In this document: one piece after another, positions 32,612 through 39,351 of the stretch
Numbering within the stretch: position 1 is the stretch's first letter
Layout of the letters: the number at the start of each line of letters is the position of its first letter
Assembly: GCF_001187535.1 (NCBI RefSeq)
Contig: NZ_LFIO01001835.1
Span: forward strand, 1 to 59,329
Reading direction: 5' to 3'
Origin: Rhizobium ecuadorense
GTDB lineage: Bacteria; Pseudomonadota; Alphaproteobacteria; Rhizobiales; Rhizobiaceae
Length of the DNA: 59,329 nucleotides
Program-made: the position numbers and the translations under genes
The notes under the pieces: generated by a model
The model's input: only the letters and a program-made list of their open reading frames with translations
Told to the model about the DNA's origin: nothing
Database searches by the model: none

Positions 32612-33603
32612 GCAGACGCGATCGCCTGAAAGGTCTTTTCGACGATACGGCGCAGGAGTTGGCCGCGGCCAACTACGAAGAACCGTCTTCGCGCGGCGCG
32701 GCAGGGCCGGTCCGGACGATGGCACTGACGCTCGGGCGCATGGAGGAAGAGAGCAGGGCGATGCAGGAGGCCTTGCTCTCAGGCGAACGCATCGTCGAGC
32801 TCGATCCCGATCTGATCGATTCCTCCTTCGTCCGCGACCGCCTCGCCGACCAGCCACTCGATATCGACGACGAGCTGGTGCAGTCGATCGCCGAAAACGG
32901 CCAGGAAGTGCCGGTTCTCGTTCGTCGCCATCCCGACGATGAGAGCCGCTACCAGATCGCCTACGGCCATCGCCGCCTGCAGGCCGTCAAGCTGCTCGGG
33001 CGCAAGGTGCAGGCGATCGTCCGCCAACTTGACGATACCGATGTTGTCATCGCTCAGGGCATCGAAAATTCGGCGCGCCGCAACCTTTCCTACATCGAGC
33101 GCGCTGTCTTTGCCCTCAATCTCGAGATCAAGGGCTTTGAGCGTCCGATCATTATGAAGGCGCTGTCGACCGATAAGACCGAGCTGTCGAAGCTGCTCTC
33201 CGTCGCCAAGGCCATCCCGGCCGAGATCGTCAGGTCGGTGGGTGCTGCCCCCGGCATCGGGCGCCGCAAATGGATGGCGCTTGCCCACGACTGGAACGGG
33301 ATGACGGCGGTGCGGCTTGCCAAGCTCGTCGGCTCGGAAAAGTTCATGGCGGAGGAGAGCGACCGCCGTTTTGAGCTTCTGGTTGCCGAGCTCGCCCGGA
33401 AAGAGGCGAAGCCCGAAGCCACGGAATATGACTGGAAGCCGAAGAGCGGCGGCAAGATTGCCGGCCGAATCAAGAGCGCCGGCAATTCCTTCACGATCGC
33501 GTTGAAGACCGGCGATGCGCCGGATTTCGGCGCTTACATTTCACGCCGTCTCGATGAGCTATACGAAGCTTATCGGGCCGGAAGGTTGCAAGCAGGAGAG
33601 TAG
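32608..33603 (+). CDS. repB: RepB partition protein (ParB family)
   Basis: A 331-residue ParB-type protein. The signature region contains LVQSIAENGQEVPVLVRRHP, YQIAYGHRRLQAVKLLG and NSARRNLSYIERAVFALNL. It binds parS and stimulates RepA ATPase. The ATG overlaps the repA stop by four bases. A 16-bp palindrome identical to the site between cobF and repA is encoded at residues about 17-22 (ELAAAN), so a centromere site lies within its own gene. Confidence 0.94.
   Translation: MSRRDRLKGLFDDTAQELAAANYEEPSSRGAAGPVRTMALTLGRMEEESRAMQEALLSGERIVELDPDLIDSSFVRDRLADQPLDIDDELVQSIAENGQEVPVLVRRHPDDESRYQIAYGHRRLQAVKLLGRKVQAIVRQLDDTDVVIAQGIENSARRNLSYIERAVFALNLEIKGFERPIIMKALSTDKTELSKLLSVAKAIPAEIVRSVGAAPGIGRRKWMALAHDWNGMTAVRLAKLVGSEKFMAEESDRRFELLVAELARKEAKPEATEYDWKPKSGGKIAGRIKSAGNSFTIALKTGDAPDFGAYISRRLDELYEAYRAGRLQAGE
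32658..32673. promoter_or_regulatory. parS-like centromere site 2 inside repB
   Basis: Perfect palindrome GTTGGCCGCGGCCAAC, extended by A/T to 18 bases (32657-32674). It matches site 1 exactly. Centromere palindromes within or next to repABC genes are typical of this plasmid family. Confidence 0.82.
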
Positions 33604-33611
33604 GCCGCAAA

Positions 33612-33663
33612 AGAAAAAAGCCTCCGAACGTTGCCGTCGCGGAAGCCTTTCTCATATCTGGAC
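33612..33663 (-). ncRNA. Counter-transcribed RNA (ctRNA, incompatibility RNA) between repB and repC
   Basis: On the minus strand, TTGACA (33693-33698) and GATTCT (33670-33675) are separated by exactly 17 bases, then about 50 bases lead to a stem formed by GCTTCCG and CGGAGGC followed by TTTTTT. This promoter-terminator pair defines a small RNA antisense to the repC leader, as in other repABC plasmids, where it limits RepC translation and causes incompatibility. Ends are estimates from promoter and terminator positions. Confidence 0.85.
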
Positions 33664-33757
33664 AATCTGAGAATCGCACTTCCTCGAATCACTGTCAAGC
33701 ATCTTCGGCATCCTTTTGGGTGGTAGGTTTCTTTTGCCTTGAAAAAAGGTGAGGGAC

Positions 33758-34972
33758 ATGGAGCCTCAATATGTATCGACGCCCTTTGGGCGGCGATCGA
33801 TGACGCGTGGCATGCTGGCAAGCCAGGAAAGTGCCAGCAAGGTCGAACCGGACGCATCGGTCGATAAGTGGAAGATCTTTCGCGCGCTCTGCGAAGCAAA
33901 GGACATGGTCGGCGTATCCGATCGTGCGCTCGCCGTTCTCAACGCGCTGTTGACCTTCTATCCGAAGAACGAGATTGCCGAGGCCAACGGCTTCGTCGTC
34001 TTTCCCTCGAACGAGCAGTTGTCGCTGCGCACGCACGGGATGGCCGGAACGACGCTGCGGCGGAACCTGGCGATGCTGGTGGAGGCCGGGCTGATCATCC
34101 GGCGCGATAGCCCGAACGGCAAACGTTTTGCCCGCCGCAACGGCGAGGGCGGGCTCGGAGAGGCCTTCGGCTTCAGCCTGGCGCCACTGCTGGCGCGTGC
34201 AGGCGAGATCGAGGCACAGGCGGCTCAGGTGCTCGCCGGCAAGCTCGAATGGAAGCGCCTGCGGGAGCGGCTGACCCTCTGCCGGCGCGACATCAGCAAA
34301 CTCATCGAGATCGCCCTGGAAGAGAAAATCGCGGGTGAATGGATCGAGATGCAGACGCATTTCAATCTGCTGTCGGCAAGCCTGCCGCGCCGCCCGTCGG
34401 CCGCCGAGATGGAACATCTGCTGAGCGATCTCGAAGCTTTCCGCGAGTTGATCGTCAAGACGCTGGAATTGAAGACGAAAACAGAAAAATCAGACGCCAA
34501 TGACAGCCAAAACGGTCGGCACATACATAATTCAAACCCACACCCTACATCTGAACTTGAACCAAGCTTCGAACCGAAGCAGGGCGTAAAGCCGGAGGAA
34601 GAACCGCGGCCGTGGCGGGAGCCGCCAAAATCCTTCCCCCTTGCCATGGTGCTGCAGGCCTGCCCGGAGGTCGTCGCTTATGGGCCGGGCGGCGGGATCG
34701 GCAGCTGGCGGGATCTGATGGCCGCGGCCGTCATCGTCCGTTCGATGCTGGGCGTCAGTCCGAGCGCCTATCAGCTGGCCTGCGATGTCATGGGGCCGGA
34801 AAACGCCGCCACGGTGATCGCCTGCATCCTGGAAAGGGGCGGACATATCAACTCAGCCGGCGGCTATCTGCGTGATCTGACACGGCGGGCCGAGCGCGGC
34901 GAGTTCTCGCTTGGGCCGATGCTGATGGCGCTGATGCGGGCCAATGGTCCGATAGCGCGGAAAACCGGGTGA
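33758..34972 (+). CDS. repC: RepC replication initiator
   Basis: A 404-residue RepC. The N-terminal half carries winged-helix sequence (VFPSNEQLSLRTHGMAGTTL, then RRNLAMLVEAGLIIRRDSPNG), followed by a hinge rich in Lys, Asn and Pro (about residues 235-290) and a C-terminal domain with QACPEVVAYGPGGGIGSWRDL. RepC is the rate-limiting initiator and usually acts on an origin within its own gene. GGTGAGGGAC immediately upstream provides the ribosome-binding site, and translation is controlled by the ctRNA. Confidence 0.94.
   Translation: MEPQYVSTPFGRRSMTRGMLASQESASKVEPDASVDKWKIFRALCEAKDMVGVSDRALAVLNALLTFYPKNEIAEANGFVVFPSNEQLSLRTHGMAGTTLRRNLAMLVEAGLIIRRDSPNGKRFARRNGEGGLGEAFGFSLAPLLARAGEIEAQAAQVLAGKLEWKRLRERLTLCRRDISKLIEIALEEKIAGEWIEMQTHFNLLSASLPRRPSAAEMEHLLSDLEAFRELIVKTLELKTKTEKSDANDSQNGRHIHNSNPHPTSELEPSFEPKQGVKPEEEPRPWREPPKSFPLAMVLQACPEVVAYGPGGGIGSWRDLMAAAVIVRSMLGVSPSAYQLACDVMGPENAATVIACILERGGHINSAGGYLRDLTRRAERGEFSLGPMLMALMRANGPIARKTG
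34472..34570. other. AT-rich segment in repC, candidate origin (oriV)
   Basis: This stretch in the middle of repC is clearly poorer in GC than its surroundings (AAAACAGAAAAATCAGACG, CATACATAATTCAAACC). In repABC plasmids the origin is reported in such an AT-rich part of repC. Assignment is by analogy. Confidence 0.5.
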
Positions 34973-35151
34973 ACGGCCATGAAAAAGCTTCGCGCCAGCT
35001 GCGACAACTAGAAGCTAAGCGGCGGCTTGCTCAGCCGTCTCGATCGCTTCCTTCCCTGGCCTTTTGTTGAAATGCGCCGTTAACCATGTCATAGATGGCG
35101 GAAGGAAACATCTGTTTTGCTTCCATTTGTGAAAAACCGTAAAGCTTAACA

Positions 35152-36285
35152 ATGCGCTACGAACTCGACAATGCGATGCTTCAAACTCTGCTTCCATCCT
35201 TTGCCGCAGCAGAGGATGCGCTGGCCCGGCTGGACGAACGGGTGGTGCGTTCGCCGGTCGGTGAGGGCTTTGCCGAACGCAGTCATTTCTTCGATGCCGC
35301 CGGCGCGCTCTGGGTGGCCGGCGAACTCGTGCATGTCGAGGATCTGGTTTTGCACGATGCGCATATGGACAGCCGGGCGCCCAGCCACGAGTTGACGATC
35401 GCCCATTCCGTGCTGCGGGCCCGCCGGCGCATCTGGACCGGCGAACCGGCCTGGGCGCTTGGCGCCTCGGGGCTTGCGACGCTGACGGCGACGCTCGGGG
35501 AAGGGGAGGGGACAGTGCCGGAGGCCAAGAGCCCTGCGGTTTCGCTCGAGACCGACGAAGAAAGCAGGGAAGAAGACGGGCCGCTCGCTGCCGAGATGGC
35601 GGAGATCGACGCGCTTCTTGCCCGCTCGCAAAAACTGCTCGACATCCACACCGGCAAGCTACCGGCAAGCGAGACGGCCGTCGCCCCCCCGGCGAGGCGC
35701 AATGACGATCCGCTCGGCTTGCTGGGCGATGACGAATGGGATGAGGAACAGCGGCTTGCCGAGTGGCGCGGCCTGTTGCCATTGGCCGACAGCTTGCCGC
35801 CGGTGCTCGGCGCGATCATTCTTTTCGAAGCCTGGGAAAGGATCGAGCCGTTGCGGCGTCAGCACTGGCTCGGCGGTCTTCTGGTCGCAGGGCATCTCCG
35901 CGCCCGCGGCAAGGTCGCCTCACATCTCTTTTCTTTTTATGGTGGGCTGAAGCTGGTGCGCCATGAACGTCGCCGAGCGCGCGATCGGGCAACGCGGCTG
36001 CAGGCCTTCCTGGAGGCGATGCATCTGGGGGCTGCCGCCGGTCTCAAGGAACTCGACCGGCTGTCGCTGGCCCGCACGCAGATGGAGCTGCGCTTTCGCG
36101 GCCGCCGTTCGAACAGCAGCCTGCCGGACCTTGCCGATTTCATCCTGTCACGACCGATGGTCTCGGCGGCGATGATCGCCCGCCATCTGCGCATTACCCC
36201 GCGCGGCGCGCTGAACCTCGTCAACGAGATCGGCATTCGTGAAATCACCGGCCGCGGCCGCTACCGCGCCTGGGGCATCATCTGA
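35152..36285 (+). CDS. DUF1612/HTH-domain protein
   Basis: A 377-residue protein. The N-terminal part (ERSHFFDAAGALWVAGELVHVEDLVLHDAHMD, residues about 43-75, quoted only in part: HVEDLVLHDAHMD) and the AHSVLRARRRIW segment resemble DUF1612. The C-terminus (FILSRPMVSAAMIARHLRIT, then PRGALNLVNEIGIREITGRGRYRAWGII) is a winged-helix region as in Fic-associated proteins but without a Fic motif. The middle (about 120-190) is acidic and variable. Homologues are common on rhizobial plasmids. It lies 180 bases after repC with a poor ribosome-binding site. Function is unknown; DNA binding is likely. Confidence 0.75.
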   Translation: MRYELDNAMLQTLLPSFAAAEDALARLDERVVRSPVGEGFAERSHFFDAAGALWVAGELVHVEDLVLHDAHMDSRAPSHELTIAHSVLRARRRIWTGEPAWALGASGLATLTATLGEGEGTVPEAKSPAVSLETDEESREEDGPLAAEMAEIDALLARSQKLLDIHTGKLPASETAVAPPARRNDDPLGLLGDDEWDEEQRLAEWRGLLPLADSLPPVLGAIILFEAWERIEPLRRQHWLGGLLVAGHLRARGKVASHLFSFYGGLKLVRHERRRARDRATRLQAFLEAMHLGAAAGLKELDRLSLARTQMELRFRGRRSNSSLPDLADFILSRPMVSAAMIARHLRITPRGALNLVNEIGIREITGRGRYRAWGII

Positions 36286-36292
36286 AAATAAA

Positions 36293-36316
36293 AACGGCCG
36301 GAGTGACCCGGCCGTT
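36293..36316. terminator. Terminator-like hairpin after the DUF1612 gene
   Basis: AACGGCCGG and CCGGCCGTT pair perfectly around a six-base loop, eight bases after the stop codon. T-rich sequence follows at some distance on the plus strand, and an A-rich run lies before the stem, so termination in either direction is plausible. Confidence 0.7.
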
Positions 36317-36464
36317 CTGGCTCTGTTTTTATCCATGTCGTTATCCCGGAACCGCTGCACACTTGCGGGCGACATGTATTTAAAGTGAACACCCGATCTA
36401 CCATCCTGTCACGGAGTGCAGACCGGGTGCTCTTGCGCTTCCTTTGCCCCCGGAAGCGCGATCC

Positions 36465-37175
36465 CTATTCCCGCTCGCCCGTGAAGTTGAGCAGAAGCTG
36501 GAAGATGTTGACGAAGTTCAGGTAGAGCGACAGAGCGCCGAAGACGGCGAGCTTCTGGTTCGATTCCTGATCGTAGTTTTCCGAATACTGTTCCTTGATG
36601 TTCTGCGTGTCGTAGGCGGTGAGGCCGACGAAGACGACGATGCCGATCACCGAGACGGCGAACTGCAGCGCGGACGAACCCAGGAAGATGTTGACGATGC
36701 TGGCGATGACAACGCCGATGAGGCCCATCATCAGGAACGAGCCCATGCGCGAGAGGTCACGCTTCGTCACATAGCCGTAAAGGCTGGTGGCGCCGAACAT
36801 CGTGGCGGTGATGAAGAAGGTCCGCGCAATGCTCATCCCGGTGAAGACCAGGAAGACGGAGGCGAGCGACAGGCCCATCACGGCGCAGAATGCCCAGAAG
36901 GTGATCTGGGCGGTGCTGGCCGACATCGTCTGGATGCGGAACGAGAAGAAGAAGACGAAGGCGAGCGGCGCCAGCATCACCACCCACTTCAGCGGCGAGC
37001 CGAAGATCGGCACGTAGAGGGCCGGCGTCGAGCCGACGACGAAGGCGACGAGGCCGGTGATAACAAGGCCGAGAGCCATGTAATTGTAGACGCGCAGCAT
37101 ATGCTGGCGCAGGCCTTCGTCGAAGACGGCCTGGGAGCCGGCCACGGCGCCGTAGCGGGAATTGATCGGGTTCAT
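36465..37175 (-). CDS. Bax inhibitor-1-like (YccA/YbhL family) membrane protein
   Basis: A 236-residue protein with about seven hydrophobic segments, opening after residue 25 with HMLRVYNYMALGLVITGLVA and ending LSLYLNFVNIFQLLLNFTG, the hallmark close of the BI-1/TMBIM family. It resides in the inner membrane; bacterial members are linked to FtsH proteolysis or to Ca2+ leak. GAGGAG precedes the ATG at 37175. It is transcribed downstream of the anti-sigma gene, 20 bases away, so it may share that operon. Confidence 0.88.
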   Translation of the reverse strand: MNPINSRYGAVAGSQAVFDEGLRQHMLRVYNYMALGLVITGLVAFVVGSTPALYVPIFGSPLKWVVMLAPLAFVFFFSFRIQTMSASTAQITFWAFCAVMGLSLASVFLVFTGMSIARTFFITATMFGATSLYGYVTKRDLSRMGSFLMMGLIGVVIASIVNIFLGSSALQFAVSVIGIVVFVGLTAYDTQNIKEQYSENYDQESNQKLAVFGALSLYLNFVNIFQLLLNFTGERE

Positions 37176-37195
37176 GCTGATCTCCTCGGTTTGAA

Positions 37196-37963
37196 CTAAT
37201 AGAGCGAGCGGGCGAGCCGTTCGGCCGCCTGATCGAGATTGAGACCGCTTTCGTCGGCGATCAGCGCATAGGCGACCTCGCCGATCTGCCAATAGGCGGC
37301 TTCTGCTTTCTCAAGCGCGAGATGGCTGACCGGCTTGACCTCGAAAGCGCCGGGGCGGACGGCGAACAGCGACAGCCGCTTTCCATCAGACTGCTCGATC
37401 GCCATTTCGACACTGGGGCCGAATTCGGACGGGAAGATCTGCACGTCGGCGACCTTCCAATCCCCAGGCAGTTCCGGCATCACGATCGCGGTGGCGGCGC
37501 GAATATCGTCGGCGCTGTAGGTGGCCGGCGTCTGCGGCGGCATCGATTGGCGTAGCGCCGCGGTCTGATAGGCGCGGACGGCATCCTCGACATAGGCGGG
37601 TGCCGGCACCGATGCCGATACCTCGGTTGCCGAGAAGGCGCCGAAGGAATTATGCGCCACCCAGCCGGCGGTGACCAGAATACCGACAGCGGCAATGCGC
37701 TGCATGGAATGGAAGATGCGGCCATAGGAAAGACCGCGTTCCAGCCGGCGGGCGGCATCGCGGGTCTCGGGGCGACCGAAGGCGCTTTCGCCGGCAAGCG
37801 CCAGGCGCAGCTCGCCCTTGACGCTGAGGTCGGCCATGACCTTGGCGGCAATCGCCGGATGGCCGGAAAGATAGGATTCCACCTGGATGCGGCGGGCGAC
37901 ATCGAGCTCGCCATCCACATAGGCGTCGAGATCGGCATCGAGGATCGGATCAGTTGCTTTCAT
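37196..37963 (-). CDS. Anti-sigma factor, membrane-anchored
   Basis: A 255-residue protein. The N-terminus (DADLDAYVDGELDVARRIQV, then ESYLSGHPAIAAKV) is a zinc-less anti-sigma-like segment. One transmembrane helix lies around residues 88-107 (RIAAVGILVTAGWVAHNSFG), placing the rest in the periplasm. It overlaps the upstream ECF sigma gene by 14 bases, the standard arrangement for a cognate pair. The signal sensed is unknown. Confidence 0.85.
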   Translation of the reverse strand: MKATDPILDADLDAYVDGELDVARRIQVESYLSGHPAIAAKVMADLSVKGELRLALAGESAFGRPETRDAARRLERGLSYGRIFHSMQRIAAVGILVTAGWVAHNSFGAFSATEVSASVPAPAYVEDAVRAYQTAALRQSMPPQTPATYSADDIRAATAIVMPELPGDWKVADVQIFPSEFGPSVEMAIEQSDGKRLSLFAVRPGAFEVKPVSHLALEKAEAAYWQIGEVAYALIADESGLNLDQAAERLARSLY

Positions 37964-38489
37964 TGCCGTCTCCCCCGATCAGTCTCAGATGCGACTTGCG
38001 CGGCGTCTTCTCCTCGAATTCGCGCAGTTGGGCGCGGGCGCGGGAGATGCGCGACATCAGCGTCCCCACCGGAATGGCGAGCGCGTTGGCGGCTTCCTGG
38101 TAGGAAAGGTCTTCGATCGCCACCAGATGCAGCGCCTCGCGCTGTTCCTCCGGCAGGTCGAAAAAGGCGTCGCGCACCTGCTGCAGGCGCACGGCATGTT
38201 CCTGGCCGGCCGGCAGCGACTGCTCGGCCCCGACAGCCGCCTCGTCATGGCGGCGCGTCAGCGACCGGTTCTGGCGCAGACGGTCGACATGAGCATTGTG
38301 CAGGATGGAGAGCAGCCAGGTGCGCAGATTGCCGCCGCTGCGGAAACTCTTTTTCTTCTCGAGCGCCCGCACCAGCGCATCATGCACCAGATCCTCCGCC
38401 TCGTCCGAATTGCGCACCAGCGAGCGAGCATAGCGCCTCAGCGCTGCAAGCTGTCCGATGACGTCGAAGGGGCGGTCTTTGCGTTCCAT
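37950..38489 (-). CDS. ECF-type RNA polymerase sigma factor
   Basis: A 179-residue sigma-70 family ECF protein. Region 2 is seen in ALRRYARSLVRNSDEAEDLV and NLRTWLLSILHNAHVDRLRQ, and region 4 in FFDLPEEQREALHLVAIEDL plus SYQEAANALAIPVGTLMSRI. It is followed by its anti-sigma gene. No autoregulatory promoter could be identified with certainty upstream. Confidence 0.9.
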   Translation of the reverse strand: MERKDRPFDVIGQLAALRRYARSLVRNSDEAEDLVHDALVRALEKKKSFRSGGNLRTWLLSILHNAHVDRLRQNRSLTRRHDEAAVGAEQSLPAGQEHAVRLQQVRDAFFDLPEEQREALHLVAIEDLSYQEAANALAIPVGTLMSRISRARAQLREFEEKTPRKSHLRLIGGDGNESN

Positions 38490-38642
38490 GATTGAGTATA
38501 CGCAAGCGCGGCCGATTTTATTCCCGGCGGCGGAAAAAAATCATACGGACCGGCGACCCCATTGCCGCGGCTCAAATCCGCGATTGTTTATGACAATTAC
38601 ATGACAGATCATGACGCCGCTGATTTGAGGGGAAAATTAAGA

Positions 38643-38924
38643 ATGAAAGAAAAGAAGCGGGTCTACGAAGCTCTCGTAGACGGCGCCATGGAAGGGCTGA
38701 CGGATCAGGCGCTCTATGATTTCGTCAAGGCGCGTTGTCCAAACGCCACCAGCAAGAAGATCGTCCGGGCCTCGCTTCTCGCTCTCATTGATCCTCATCT
38801 CAGGGACCGCAATATTCTCGACGTGATCTACGCCCTTGCGATCAAGCATCGGCTGGATGACGGCGAAGATGGGCTGGCTGCATCCGCGCGGGCGGCCAAC
38901 CAGAACATGCCGCAGCTTTCCTGA
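38643..38924 (+). CDS. Small conserved-looking protein of unknown function
   Basis: A 93-residue protein from MKEKKRVYEALVDGAMEGLT with GAGGGG about ten bases upstream; an ATG at 38601 would add 14 residues. It is mostly helical, with DQALYDFVKARCPNATSKKI and LIDPHLRDRNILDVIYALAI, and a polar tail. No membrane segment. It is divergent from the ECF sigma gene and might belong to its regulon. I do not recognise a named family. Confidence 0.7.
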   Translation: MKEKKRVYEALVDGAMEGLTDQALYDFVKARCPNATSKKIVRASLLALIDPHLRDRNILDVIYALAIKHRLDDGEDGLAASARAANQNMPQLS

Positions 38925-38952
38925 AGCGCGACGCCTGCGTCTTCCGAGATAA

Positions 38953-39342
38953 TCAGCCGCCGTCCGAAAGCCCTTCGAGGATCGGACAGTCCGGCCTGTC
39001 ATTTCCGTGGCAGGCATGCACGAGGTGCTCCAGCGTGCGCCGCAGGTCCGAGAGCTCGCGGATCTTGCGGTCGATCTCGGCAAGCTTGGTCTCGGCGATC
39101 TCCTTGACGTCGGCGCTCGCGCGGGCTTTGTCCTCGTAGAGCGCCAGCAATTGCCGGCACTCGTCGACGGAAAAACCGAGACCGCGCGAGCGCTGCAGGA
39201 AGCGCAGCTTGTGGACATCGGTCGTGGCATAGTCGCGATAGCCATTGCCGCCCCTTTCGGGGCGGATGAGGCCGATATCCTCGTAGTAGCGAATGGTCTT
39301 CGCAGGCAGGCCGGAACGTTCCGATGCTTCGCCGATATTCAT
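38953..39342 (-). CDS. hmrR: MerR-family copper-responsive regulator (HmrR/CueR)
   Basis: A 129-residue MerR protein: helix-turn-helix MNIGEASERSGLPAKTIRYY, then DIGLIRPERGGNGYR, a dimerisation helix, and the metal loop with two Cys (VHACHGNDRPDCPILEG) typical of Cu(I)/Ag(I) sensors. AGGAGG lies before the ATG at 39342, which follows the copA stop by nine bases. It probably activates the copA promoter, where a matching dyad lies at 41920-41940. Confidence 0.9.
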   Translation of the reverse strand: MNIGEASERSGLPAKTIRYYEDIGLIRPERGGNGYRDYATTDVHKLRFLQRSRGLGFSVDECRQLLALYEDKARASADVKEIAETKLAEIDRKIRELSDLRRTLEHLVHACHGNDRPDCPILEGLSDGG

Positions 39343-39351
39343 CGTCACCTC

